The notes beneath the pieces are model-generated. The model made no database searches. It saw only the letters and a program-made list of their open reading frames with translations, and was not told the DNA's origin. 64,000 nt of DNA. It comes from Candidatus Gastranaerophilales bacterium (GTDB taxonomy: Bacteria > Cyanobacteriota > Vampirovibrionia > Gastranaerophilales > Gastranaerophilaceae). The translations under genes were made by a program, and so were the position numbers. Shown here in pieces: positions 25,632-34,450 of the stretch. Numbering within the stretch: the stretch's first letter is position 1; every line of letters starts with the position of its first letter. Where the stretch lies: contig CALUWK010000003.1 of assembly GCA_944324475.1 (NCBI GenBank), forward strand, positions 1 to 64,000. Direction: 5' to 3'.

Positions 25632-27889
25632 GATTTATAATATATTGAATTTAAGAGTTTTCTGTATTCTTCGTCGTTTAGGGCTCTATATTTTATTTTT
25701 AATTTGCCTAAAATCTTTTGATTATAGGATAATATATCTTGAAGGTTTTTAAGTTCAGTTGTAAGATCGGAGAAATTTATAATTTTTTGATGCAAAAGGT
25801 ATTCTGATTTTAATTTTTCATATAAAGCTTTAATTTCATTCAGACTTTTGTTTTCACTTATTTTGTTATATTCGAGGTATAATCTTTGAAGTTCGTGTTC
25901 AATTTCATTAATTTCTTTTAGTCTTGTTCTTATAATTGCTTCTTCTTCTTGAAATTGGGATATTTTTGCCAGATTCATAAAATATCTGATTTCATCTTTT
26001 TGAGTAAGGGCGATAACTTTTTTTCTTATTTCATTTTGAGCAATTTCGATTACCTCAAGAGCGTTTTGGCTTGAAATTCCTTCATTTTTTGAATTATAGT
26101 ATTCGCCAATTTGATTTGCGGCTTCATATAATTGTTCAAGATGGCAATATTTCTGATATTTTGCGTTATCTTTTGTATCGACTGTCCCCTTTTGAAGAAT
26201 TGCTATATTTTCTTCTTCAAGCTCTTTTTTTTCTTTTTCAATGGAAGCCAGTCTTTCTTTAAGGATTTGCTTGTCAAATATGGAATTTTTAATTGAATTT
26301 ATTTCCGAAGTTATTGATTCGAGTTTTTTTATGGTTGTTTCTATTGTTTCAAGTGAAGTATCGAGTTGGCTGTTGTTAGCAATTAATTTTTTTAAGGTAT
26401 TTGATTTATCTTTTAAAATATTTATTTGATTTTCAATTTGATTGAGTTGTTCGTTTATGTGGTTTATTTCATTTTCGCTCATTTCAAGTTGTTCAATTTG
26501 GTAGGTTTTGTTTAAGTGTTCTATTTCTGTTAAAATTTCATCAACATTTTCGCTTGTATTGGTGTTTAATTTTAGTTCAAGTGCTGATATTTTATTGAGA
26601 GTATTTATGCAAATTTCTTTTTTCTGTTGTGAAATTGTTAGTTTTTGCTTTAGTTCAGTTTGTTTTGCTTCAAGGTCTTTAATATTTTTTTGAATTAATG
26701 AATATTCAGAAATGTTTTCAAATTGTGGATGTTCTTTTAATTGCGCAATTTCTTTTCTTAAAAATATTATTTTTCCTATTAATTCACCCATTTTTCGATT
26801 TATCGCATTAATTTCCATTCTTCTTTTTTCAAGAAATGCTTTTTTTTCTTCGTCATTGCTGCTGGTTGGTTTAGTTAATTTAATTTTTCCATGACTTATT
26901 TGTGAAATTGTTTTAATAATTTCTTCGATGTAGTTATCGTATTTTGGATTTAATTCCCCATGATCAAGCGCTTTTTGAATATCTGCGAGATATTGTTGCA
27001 GTCCTTCTTGTATGTTTTTTTTATCTTGTACCCATTCGTCAAATAAAATATTACCTCTTGATGAATTGCAATATTCGCAATCACAAATAAAATTGTTTAT
27101 TTTGTTTGGTCCTTGTTTGGATTTTGGTACTAAATGTTCTGTGCTTGGTGAAGTTTGTTTTATTAATTTGCTTGCAATTTCTTCATTTGAGCGTGTAGTT
27201 TCTGAATATTTTACAAAAAATGCACTTATTTCATTATCTGAAGTTGGAATTTTAACCGCAATTTTTATTATTTGTTGTTTAATTTTCTCATCTTTTACTG
27301 TTGATTGAATATCGTATATGAAATTTTTTCTTTTAAATTTGGTTTCTGATATTCCTAAGGCTTGTTTCTTGTATTCATTTAATACGTTAAAGAAAGTTTC
27401 CTTTTCTTCTTGAGTTATTTTGGTATTATTGATGTAATTTTCTAATTCATTTATTACTGCGAATTGTTTTTTTATAAGTTCTTCGAGGTATTTTTTTGAT
27501 TTTAATCTGACGAGTTCAGATATTGACAGGTTAGGATATTCAAGAGCCATTTGTTTTAAAATGTTTACAACTTCTTGTTTTTGTTTTCTGTATATCGTTT
27601 TATGTTTGTTCATGCCCTCATCTTTAACAAATATGGATTCATCTTCATATTTTTCGAGAGCATCTTTAAGGTCTTTACCTTTTTTGTTTGCTACATCATC
27701 AATGAAAGCTTTTTGTTCGTTGTTGTTTAACATTAAAAGACCACAGATAGGGCAGTGAAGGTGGGGAATTTTTTTTACTTCATCAAAATTGTTTTTGCCA
27801 AAATAAATAGGCTGAAAACCTACAGGATTTGTTTTATATGTTTTTGTATTTATTTTGTTTATTTTTGTTATTTGAAAATTTATTTTCAT
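25628..27889 (-). CDS. HNH-type zinc nuclease domain with long coiled coil (paralogue 1)
   Basis: 753 residues with the same layout as its downstream paralogue: a leader with PIYFGKN (27-33), CPIC (C46, C49), and a helical insertion. The HNH-like core has EHLVPKSKQG (H252), N266 and CEYCNSSR (C271, C274, N275), and a coiled coil runs from about 350 to the end. The two share the core and insertion pattern but have diverged widely, so this is an old duplication. The start overlaps the helicase stop by 4 bp, and no ribosome-binding site is seen, implying coupled translation. The function is not known; a nucleic-acid cutting partner of the helicase is inferred. Confidence 0.75.
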   Translation of the reverse strand: MKINFQITKINKINTKTYKTNPVGFQPIYFGKNNFDEVKKIPHLHCPICGLLMLNNNEQKAFIDDVANKKGKDLKDALEKYEDESIFVKDEGMNKHKTIYRKQKQEVVNILKQMALEYPNLSISELVRLKSKKYLEELIKKQFAVINELENYINNTKITQEEKETFFNVLNEYKKQALGISETKFKRKNFIYDIQSTVKDEKIKQQIIKIAVKIPTSDNEISAFFVKYSETTRSNEEIASKLIKQTSPSTEHLVPKSKQGPNKINNFICDCEYCNSSRGNILFDEWVQDKKNIQEGLQQYLADIQKALDHGELNPKYDNYIEEIIKTISQISHGKIKLTKPTSSNDEEKKAFLEKRRMEINAINRKMGELIGKIIFLRKEIAQLKEHPQFENISEYSLIQKNIKDLEAKQTELKQKLTISQQKKEICINTLNKISALELKLNTNTSENVDEILTEIEHLNKTYQIEQLEMSENEINHINEQLNQIENQINILKDKSNTLKKLIANNSQLDTSLETIETTIKKLESITSEINSIKNSIFDKQILKERLASIEKEKKELEEENIAILQKGTVDTKDNAKYQKYCHLEQLYEAANQIGEYYNSKNEGISSQNALEVIEIAQNEIRKKVIALTQKDEIRYFMNLAKISQFQEEEAIIRTRLKEINEIEHELQRLYLEYNKISENKSLNEIKALYEKLKSEYLLHQKIINFSDLTTELKNLQDILSYNQKILGKLKIKYRALNDEEYRKLLNSIYYKS

Positions 27890-30591
27890 AAGGATGTCTC
27901 ATCATAAATTGGATTTTGTTTAATTAAAATTGTTGCAAGTTGAGCATTTTCTTTTAATTCCAGATAATATTTTTGATTTGGATATAACTCTTTATTTTGA
28001 ATTGCAAAATCGCAAATTTTATCAATTTGTTTTAAAATACTTATCATTTGTGAAATTATACTATAAACATTTCCTTCTTGTGTTTTTCTTAAATATTCTT
28101 GCGCAGCATCTTTTGTATTTGTCATTTGTTCGTGTGTTAAAGGATTACAACCTGAATTTGTAAGTTTTCTGAAATTGGATATTGAATCATTATTTTTGTT
28201 GTTTAAATGCGCCCAAAGGTACCCGCAATAACCTGAAAAACTATCGGAGTATATTATTTCGTCAAGAGGTATTTTGTTTCCCAGAAGATTTTTTAGTATT
28301 TTTTCTTCTGTTTCTTGGAATATTTTTCTTGTATTGTTGAAATTAGTTTTTTGATTTTCAAAATCAGTTTCATATTTTAAAATGTCATAAAATCTTTGAT
28401 TTAATAGTGATGGCATATTTTCATTTTCTTTTTGTGTGATAGAAATTGCTATGTAGCCAATCATTTGGCATAATTGCTCATAATTAAGGTTTTTAAATTT
28501 TTCATCATATACTAAAGTTGCAAGCATGAGAGGGTTTAAACCTTGGCTTAAAGTTAAAATTTTCCCTTTTGGAGTTAAGTGTATTTCATTATTATTTTTT
28601 TGAATAAATCCTTGTTTTAAAAGAACTGATTTGTAATTTTCAAATTTGCTTAAAAGCGAACGTTTTGTTTTTTCGGGATCTTTTGATAAGTATACTTTAA
28701 AAGATGAAACAATAATTTCTTCTAAATTGTTCATTGTGGAGTTATTTTCAAAATATTTTGCAAGCATTTGCCAGTCAGGCTTAAAATGACTTTTTAGTTT
28801 ATCTAAAGGGGAATCTATTAAATCGTATGCTTTGTGTAGCTCATCTTGTTTTTCTATTTTTGTTGTTTGTTGCTTGTTTTTTTGGGAATTAAAATTGTTT
28901 GTTTTAAGATTGTATAAAATGACGTAGCCCAGGGAGTCTATTCCTCTGCGTCCTGCCCTGCCTGCCATTTGATGAAAATCATTTGTGCTTAAATCTTGAT
29001 ATTCAACTTCTTGTGTTAGTGGGTTATATTTTTTGAAACTTGTATCTGAAATTACTGTTGTTTTTGCGGGCATGTTAATTCCTGCGCTTAAAGTAGAAGT
29101 TGCTATTACAACTTTTAGTAATTTTTTTGAAAATAATTCTTCGATTAATTTTTTGTATGCCGGTAAAATTCCAGCATGATGGTATGCAAAGCCTGATAGA
29201 AGCATTTTTTTGTCAAAATTATCTCCAAGAAAAATATTTTTTGATTGATAATCTTTTATAATTTTTGAAATTTGTTCTTTTTCTTCGTCTGTTGTAAGGT
29301 CAATCTTTTTTTCTTTTAAATTCTGGGCAATGTTAGAGCAACTTTTTTTCGAAAGTTTAAAAATTAGTGCAGGCAACATGTCATTTTCTTTTAAATTTTC
29401 AATAAGCTTACAGTAGTCGTCATCATGGTGTTTTGGGTATATTCTTTTTGTTTGTTCTGTTCCTTGTTCAATTAGAAATTGAGTTATTTCATTTAGCTGA
29501 GTATGGTTTAATTTATGGTATGTTCTTTTAAGAATATTTTTAAAGGTTTCTTCGTCTATTCTTTCTTGACCTTTTATTGTTTCTTTTAAACTTTTAGCTT
29601 GTGTTTCATATTGTTCAGAGGTCATTTCGTAGTATTCGTTAATGTTATTTTGTGTTTTAAATATTACTTCAAGTGCTCTTTTTTGCCTTTCTGTGGGATT
29701 TTTGATATCAAAATTACTCAGGTCAACAAAACCTTCTTTAATTGGTATAAAATTTTTATTTGTAGTTATTGTATTTGGATTTTCTTGGTAAATGTACCAA
29801 ATAAGAGGAACAAATCTTTCTTTTGGATTTACTTCAATTTTGGAGATTTTTCGTTTAGGGCTTATTGTGCTAATCCAGTCAGTAAATTCATCACTATTTC
29901 CTATTGTAGCTGACAAGCACAAAATTTGTACTTTATCAGAGGGAGTATTAATAATTGAATTTTCCCAAACGTTTCCTCTATCTTCGTCTGAAATGTAGTG
30001 AGCTTCGTCAAAAATGACAGTTCCTATATTCTTTGAATTTTCTTTTAAACTGCTCGATTGATTGTTATATATTTCAGTTGTCATTATTTGAATTGGAGCA
30101 TTTGTGTTTAATTTAATGTCTCCGGTTAAAAGTCCGACATTGTCATTGCCGTATATTTTTCTAAATTCTCTTAATTTATCATTTGCAAGCGCCTTGAGCG
30201 GGGTTGTATAAATTGTTTTTTTGCCTTTTTGTAGGTTTAATGTTGTTATGTAATGTGCTACAGCTGTTTTACCGGTGCCCGTTGGAGCGCAAAAAATTAC
30301 AGAATCTCCTTCGTATAGTCTTTTAGCGCATTCAAGCTGGTATTTATCGGGCCTCAGTTGATAAGTTGAGCCATCTGTAAAATTTATTTGAGGTAATTGA
30401 AAGTAGTTTTCATTTAATGTATTTTGAAAGCTTTGTTTCGTTTGAATTTGAAAATGACCTTTAAAAATTATATTTTTTGGATAAAATAGATGGCATTTTT
30501 TTGAATTGTTTTCAGGTTCTTTGGATATTTTTTTTGTTTTCAATTTGCTTTTTAGTGGAGCAAAATTGATGTTTTGTACTCGTGTAATCAT
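27886..30591 (-). CDS. Ski2/Mtr4-like DExH-box helicase
   Basis: 901 residues. A 60-residue leader with IIFKGH (41-46) precedes the helicase core: Walker A APTGTGKT (K108), TTPLKALANDKL, DEAHYISDEDRG (D195-H198), SATIGNS, HHAGILPAYKKLIEELF, ATSTLSAGINMPAKT, and motif VI QMAGRAGRRGID. After the core, PLDKLKSHFKPDWQMLAKYF matches the ratchet-helix element of Ski2-type proteins, followed by a winged-helix/DSHCT-like C-terminus. Ski2-type helicases unwind RNA for exosome-type decay; cyanobacteria and plastids carry relatives. First gene of a three-gene operon with two HNH proteins, so it may instead serve a nuclease complex. Confidence 0.9.
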   Translation of the reverse strand: MITRVQNINFAPLKSKLKTKKISKEPENNSKKCHLFYPKNIIFKGHFQIQTKQSFQNTLNENYFQLPQINFTDGSTYQLRPDKYQLECAKRLYEGDSVIFCAPTGTGKTAVAHYITTLNLQKGKKTIYTTPLKALANDKLREFRKIYGNDNVGLLTGDIKLNTNAPIQIMTTEIYNNQSSSLKENSKNIGTVIFDEAHYISDEDRGNVWENSIINTPSDKVQILCLSATIGNSDEFTDWISTISPKRKISKIEVNPKERFVPLIWYIYQENPNTITTNKNFIPIKEGFVDLSNFDIKNPTERQKRALEVIFKTQNNINEYYEMTSEQYETQAKSLKETIKGQERIDEETFKNILKRTYHKLNHTQLNEITQFLIEQGTEQTKRIYPKHHDDDYCKLIENLKENDMLPALIFKLSKKSCSNIAQNLKEKKIDLTTDEEKEQISKIIKDYQSKNIFLGDNFDKKMLLSGFAYHHAGILPAYKKLIEELFSKKLLKVVIATSTLSAGINMPAKTTVISDTSFKKYNPLTQEVEYQDLSTNDFHQMAGRAGRRGIDSLGYVILYNLKTNNFNSQKNKQQTTKIEKQDELHKAYDLIDSPLDKLKSHFKPDWQMLAKYFENNSTMNNLEEIIVSSFKVYLSKDPEKTKRSLLSKFENYKSVLLKQGFIQKNNNEIHLTPKGKILTLSQGLNPLMLATLVYDEKFKNLNYEQLCQMIGYIAISITQKENENMPSLLNQRFYDILKYETDFENQKTNFNNTRKIFQETEEKILKNLLGNKIPLDEIIYSDSFSGYCGYLWAHLNNKNNDSISNFRKLTNSGCNPLTHEQMTNTKDAAQEYLRKTQEGNVYSIISQMISILKQIDKICDFAIQNKELYPNQKYYLELKENAQLATILIKQNPIYDETSL

Positions 30592-30745
30592 TATTTTCTC
30601 TATTTGCTATATTAAAAAAATGCATGTAAAAATTTTTTTTTGTTAATTTTTTATATGTTGTAAATTTATGTAAAAAATTTTGATAATGTTTGTTATTTGC
30701 TGAAGAATATTTTGCATTTATTTAAAAATATAAATATTAAAAAAA

Positions 30746-30819
30746 TGTCCACGAGAGGATTCGAACCTCCGACATTCACCTTAGGAGGGTGACGTTCTAT
30801 CCATCTGAACTACGTGGAC
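30746..30819 (-). tRNA. tRNA-Arg(CCU)
   Basis: Acceptor GTCCACG/CGTGGAC; anticodon stem TCACC/GGTGA around CTCCTAA gives CCT (Arg, AGG codon); T loop TTCGAAT. CCA is not encoded (TTTTTT follows). It lies 154 bp upstream of the helicase operon on the same strand, back to back with tRNA-Lys. Confidence 0.95.
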
Positions 30820-30832
30820 ATTTAACTTGATT

Positions 30833-30860
30833 TTAACATAAACTTATTTTATAGTATACA
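30833..30860 (+). promoter_or_regulatory. Promoter of tRNA-Lys
   Basis: TTAACA, 16-nt spacer, TATACA, placed so that transcription would start within a few bases of the tRNA 5' end. In the opposite direction TGTTAAAAT could serve tRNA-Arg as an extended -10. Confidence 0.45.
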
Positions 30861-30866
30861 TGTTCT

Positions 30867-30939
<73 letters not shown>

Positions 30940-31069
30940 GATTTAGTTTAGTGGTTTTAAAAATTAATTATTTCGTTTAGTTATTTTTTAATATTATACT
31001 TTAAATCAATTATTTTAAAGTTTATTTGTGTGTTATAAGATAATTAGGATTAGTTTTAGGATTGGTATT

Positions 31070-31663
31070 ATGAAAAAAGTGATATGTTTTTTGGCGTTTA
31101 TTATGATGTCACCTGTTTTTGCGGCAGATAAGCTGCATGTTAGCGCCATGAGTGATTTTAGTTCAATTAATCCTTCTGGTAATTTTCAAGTAATGTTAAT
31201 TGAGGATGGAATTTTGAATGATGTTTATATGCTCAAGGGTGATATTTTAAATTGTACTTTGAAAAAAATTACCAATCCGACACGTGCAAAAAGGGATGCA
31301 AAAATATATTTTAATGTGGTAAGTTATTCTGATAAAAAGGGGACGCATAAAATAGAACCTAAAATGATTGCAAAGTACACAGAAAAAGTTCTGTCAGTTG
31401 AAGAAATTAAGAAAACACCGCCTAAAAAAATTGCAAAAAAGGCTGTAAGTACTGTGGGAAATTTTTTTGTTGCAGGATTTTCTTATGGAGTTTCTTTTGT
31501 TGATGGTGTAAAACAAAATAAAGAAGATAATAGGTTGAAATCAGGCGTTAAACAGGTTTATGATGATTCTTTTCTTTCTTATGTAGAATATGGACATGAA
31601 GTTGAAATTAAAGAAGGACAAGAGTTTTATTTGGTTGTAAAAAAAGCAAAAGAAGAAAAATAA
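31070..31663 (+). CDS. Secreted protein of unknown function
   Basis: 197 residues from the ATG at 31070; an earlier in-frame start at 31028 would bury the signal peptide. The signal is MKKVICFLAFIMMSPVFAAD, with an AxA-like cleavage site. The rest is a beta-rich region (FQVMLIEDGILNDVYMLKGD, AKIYFNVVSYSDKKGTHKIE), a Gly/Phe segment (GNFFVAGFSYGVSFVDGVKQ), and a last strand ending EFYLVVKKAK. I do not recognise the family. It is likely periplasmic or outer-membrane associated. It follows tRNA-Lys and precedes a small gene with a sigma28-like promoter. Confidence 0.72.
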   Translation: MKKVICFLAFIMMSPVFAADKLHVSAMSDFSSINPSGNFQVMLIEDGILNDVYMLKGDILNCTLKKITNPTRAKRDAKIYFNVVSYSDKKGTHKIEPKMIAKYTEKVLSVEEIKKTPPKKIAKKAVSTVGNFFVAGFSYGVSFVDGVKQNKEDNRLKSGVKQVYDDSFLSYVEYGHEVEIKEGQEFYLVVKKAKEEK

Positions 31664-31697
31664 TTGTAAAGAATTGTAAAAAAGATATTATAAATTC

Positions 31698-31725
31698 TAA
31701 AGTTTATTTGCATATTTGACGATGT
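31698..31725 (+). promoter_or_regulatory. Sigma28-like (flagellar) promoter
   Basis: TAAAGTTT is a perfect match to the sigma28 -35 box; after 12 nt comes GACGATGT (5 of 8 to GCCGATAA, sharing the CGAT core). The spacer is one base longer than the usual 11. The following gene starts 46 nt downstream. Confidence 0.5.
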
Positions 31726-31770
31726 TCCTTATGTAGACAATAAAGATTTTAAGAATAAGGAGCTTTGACA

Positions 31771-32148
31771 ATGGACATTAATCAAGTAAGATTTGGTAAT
31801 TTTTCGGTTGGCAGTTCTAATGCAAGGCAAACAAAGCAAGAAAAATCAGAAGAAAGCAAAGCGGAAGAAAGCAGGAAGGAAAGCATAAGTACTTTTAGCC
31901 CTGAGAAAATGTTGGGCGCAATGGAAGCTCAAGGGTTACAGAATTTGGCACAAGTTAATGTCGTGTCAAAAAAGGAAGTTAACCCCGCGGAATTTTTAAC
32001 GGAAGATAGAATAGCAGACATTGAAGCCATGATGGGTGAATTTGAAAATGGAGTAAGTAAGGTGGCAGATGTATTGGAAGAAGAATTTCCGATGATGTCG
32101 CCTGATAATAGACTTGCTTTTGCGGCTCACATATTTGCTGCTGAGTAA
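31771..32148 (+). CDS. 125-residue acidic protein, unknown; possible FlgM-like regulator
   Basis: ATG at 31771 with AAGGAG 8 nt upstream. The product starts MDINQVRFGNFSVG, has a charged disordered stretch of Lys, Glu and Ser (20-42), and ends with predicted helices (EFLTEDRIADIEAMMGEFEN, VSKVADVLEEEF). No family is recognised for certain. The disordered start, C-terminal helices (RIADIE...SKVADVL) and sigma28-like promoter are reminiscent of the anti-sigma28 factor FlgM, but the resemblance is weak and only by eye. A terminator follows. Confidence 0.65.
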   Translation: MDINQVRFGNFSVGSSNARQTKQEKSEESKAEESRKESISTFSPEKMLGAMEAQGLQNLAQVNVVSKKEVNPAEFLTEDRIADIEAMMGEFENGVSKVADVLEEEFPMMSPDNRLAFAAHIFAAE

Positions 32149-32194
32149 AAGTCAAGAGAAGTTTTCCTTATTCTCCTCTATTGTTTAATTTTAT

Positions 32195-32225
32195 GCCGTT
32201 AAAGAGTTTTAACGGCTTTATTTTA
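32195..32225. terminator. Bidirectional terminator
   Basis: GCCGTTAAA (32195-32203) pairs with TTTAACGGC (32208-32216), loop GAGT, T-rich on the plus side. It lies between convergent genes; the minus-strand cca gene stops at 32218. Confidence 0.8.
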
Positions 32226-33528
32226 TATTTTTTATAAAATTAATGGCTTCTTGTTTTGTTGAAATTTCGCCGCTTAATTGTGCTTCTTTTAACATTTCTA
32301 ATATTATTCCAATTTTTTTTGAAGGTTTAATATTTAAAATTTGAATAATTTCATTACCATTTAAAAGGCTTTTGGGGTTTTTAATTAAATTTTGAACTTC
32401 ATTGTAGTAATTTAATAAATTTTTTAGATGATTTAAAGAAAGTTTAATCATTTCTTTACTTACTGCACTGCCTTGTGCTGATAGCCTGTCTGCACGTGAT
32501 AGTTCTATAATATCAGGAGTGTCGTCTCCAAGTTTTCTTATAAATCTTGCATATGCTTTTTTGTTTTCATTGCAATTTATAAGGCTTGCAGGGTATATGT
32601 GGTATTTTACCATTTTACAAATGTAGGCAATTTGTTTGCTTGAAAATTTGAGTTCCGTGAGCTCTTTTTTTGCAAGTTCACATCCTTTTATATCATGTCC
32701 TATAAAGCGGTGTCTTCCTTGGGGTTCAATGGTCCAAGTTAAAGGTTTTCCGATATCATGATATAAAGCGGCAATTTTTAAAAGAGGGTTGTTTATTCTT
32801 ATATTTTTAACTGTTTCGATGGAATGATGAATTAAATCAAGGTGGTGATGAGAATTTGGGGGAATTTTTTTAATTTCTTTAATAAATGGAAAAATAATTT
32901 CAAGTGAACCATTTTCATACATTTTCAAGAGGGTTTCGGTTAAAAAATTTGATTCAAAAATTTGTAAAATTTCGTAATTTATTCTTTCTTTTGCACAAGT
33001 TAAGACTTTATTAAAATTGTTTATAGTATAATTTTCGAGTTCTTTTTCAATATTAAACCCTGTTTGTGCCATAAAACGGTACATTCTGAGGTATCTTAAC
33101 GGATCATCATCAAGATTTTTAAGATTGGGTGTTTTTATAATTTTATTTTTTATGTCGTTAATGCCATTTAAAGGGTCAAAAAATTCTTTTTTGTTAATGT
33201 TATAAAAAATTGAATTTATTGTAAAATCTCTTCTTTGTGCGTCTTTTAGAATGTTATTTTCAAGTGCATTAGAAATGTCAAAATAGTTTTTTTTATCGGG
33301 AAGAACTACTCTGTATATTTTGTTTTTTTTATCTAATTCAATAAAAGTTGCATTTGTTTTTTGTGCGATTTTTTTTGCAAGATTTTCTGCTTTCTCAATG
33401 CAAACTAAATCTCGGTCATTTGAAATTTTGTTTTGTAAAAAGTAATTTCTTAAGTAACCTCCAACAAGGTAAACTTCTTGATTTTTAATTATTTCATTTA
33501 TTGAATTTAAAATATCATCTTTAAACAT
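32218..33528 (-). CDS. cca: CCA tRNA nucleotidyltransferase (class II, with HD domain)
   Basis: 436 residues. The nucleotidyltransferase head has VYLVGGYLRNYFLQ and the two metal aspartates in NDRDLVC (canonical DxD with one change). Then come the RRDFTINSIFYN motif, the RMYRFMAQTGF neck, and an HD phosphohydrolase-type domain (ALYHDIGKPLTW, GHDIKGCELA). It adds CCA to tRNA 3' ends, consistent with five of the six tRNAs here lacking an encoded CCA. A poly(A) polymerase role cannot be excluded. It is 2 nt downstream of rsmE on the same strand. Confidence 0.9.
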   Translation of the reverse strand: MFKDDILNSINEIIKNQEVYLVGGYLRNYFLQNKISNDRDLVCIEKAENLAKKIAQKTNATFIELDKKNKIYRVVLPDKKNYFDISNALENNILKDAQRRDFTINSIFYNINKKEFFDPLNGINDIKNKIIKTPNLKNLDDDPLRYLRMYRFMAQTGFNIEKELENYTINNFNKVLTCAKERINYEILQIFESNFLTETLLKMYENGSLEIIFPFIKEIKKIPPNSHHHLDLIHHSIETVKNIRINNPLLKIAALYHDIGKPLTWTIEPQGRHRFIGHDIKGCELAKKELTELKFSSKQIAYICKMVKYHIYPASLINCNENKKAYARFIRKLGDDTPDIIELSRADRLSAQGSAVSKEMIKLSLNHLKNLLNYYNEVQNLIKNPKSLLNGNEIIQILNIKPSKKIGIILEMLKEAQLSGEISTKQEAINFIKNIK

Positions 33529-33530
33529 GT

Positions 33531-34256
33531 TTATTCGATTCTTGTAATAATATTTGAAATAGCCGCTGTTATTGCATTTGGAGCCTTATATATCATTTTT
33601 CCTAGACTTATTAATTTATAGTTTTCTTTTTTGAAATAGTTAAATTCATTATCCGAAAAGCCACCCTCGGGACCTATTACAATGGCTATTTTTTCGTTTT
33701 TGTTGATATTTTTTATGGATTCATCAAGGCTTATGTTTTCATATTTTTCTGCAAAAATTAAGATGTTTTCTTTTTTAAAATTTTTTAAAACAGTTTTAAG
33801 GTCTGAAATTTCGTGTATTTTTGGTAAGTCTGCCCTTTGGCATTGTTTAAAATTTTCAAGTGCTATTTTTTCCCATTTTTTAATTTTGTTTTTAACTGAG
33901 CTTTCTGATACGGAGACATTATCGGAAAAAACTGAAAAAATTTCTTTAATTCCTGACTGTGTTGCATTTGCGATAGCTGTATTTTGGGCGTCTGACATTA
34001 GAATACATTGAACAAGACAAAGTTTTGTTTTTAGAAACCTTGTGTTTAGTGTTTTTTCAATTATTTTTGCTTTGAGAGAGTTTTTTTTAATTTCGGTTAT
34101 TTTTGAAAGGTAAACTATTTGATTTTTGTCGATAAATTCAATAGTTTCACCTATTTTTACTCTTAAAACTTTTGTTAAATGAAAGAAGTTTTCATTATTA
34201 ATAAGTTCAATATAATTGTTTTTTATTTCTTCTTTTTCTATTGGAAAATGTGGCAT
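33531..34256 (-). CDS. rsmE: 16S rRNA (uracil1498-N3)-methyltransferase RsmE
   Basis: A 241-residue SPOUT methyltransferase. It has an N-terminal PUA-like part (HLTKVLRVKIGETIEFIDK) and a knotted SAM site with IAIVIGPEGGFSDNEFNYF and ISLGKMIYKAPNAITAAI, the RsmE hallmark LGxxILRxETA in a diverged form. Immediately upstream of cca with a 2-nt gap, so one transcript. Confidence 0.92.
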   Translation of the reverse strand: MPHFPIEKEEIKNNYIELINNENFFHLTKVLRVKIGETIEFIDKNQIVYLSKITEIKKNSLKAKIIEKTLNTRFLKTKLCLVQCILMSDAQNTAIANATQSGIKEIFSVFSDNVSVSESSVKNKIKKWEKIALENFKQCQRADLPKIHEISDLKTVLKNFKKENILIFAEKYENISLDESIKNINKNEKIAIVIGPEGGFSDNEFNYFKKENYKLISLGKMIYKAPNAITAAISNIITRIE

Positions 34257-34369
34257 AACTATATAATTCTATCACATAAATGCTAATTTCTCATATATTT
34301 GTAGGATATTTTAAAATAATTTTAAAGTGTTTAAAACTATTGTTATTATTGAGTTTTATTATTTTTTTT

Positions 34370-34402
34370 ATACTAAAGTATGAAAATAAAATACTAAAGT
34401 AT
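34370..34402. repeat. Tandem pair of a 12-bp palindrome upstream of flagellin
   Basis: ATACTAAAGTAT occurs at 34391-34402 and, with one base changed at its 5' edge, at about 34370-34381. The copies are exactly 21 bp apart (two helical turns). The second copy overlaps the -35 box of the flagellin promoter. The spacing suggests a regulator bound on one DNA face. Confidence 0.5.
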
Positions 34403-34421
34403 AAAAAAATATTTTCGATAT
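34395..34421 (+). promoter_or_regulatory. Sigma28 promoter of flagellin
   Basis: TAAAGTAT, 11-nt spacer, TTCGATAT. The -35 matches 7 of 8 bases of TAAAGTTT, the -10 shares the CGAT core of GCCGATAA, and spacing is exact. The flagellin ATG is 30 nt downstream. Confidence 0.75.
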
Positions 34422-34450
34422 AAGAAGTGTGGAAAAAATGGAGAGAAAAA

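Noticed and set aside
22999-30819. Attachment-site repeats bordering a tRNA-Arg-linked island
   Set aside because: I looked for the tRNA-Arg 3' sequence at the far edge (about 22990-23490) and found nothing longer than seven bases; no integrase gene is present.
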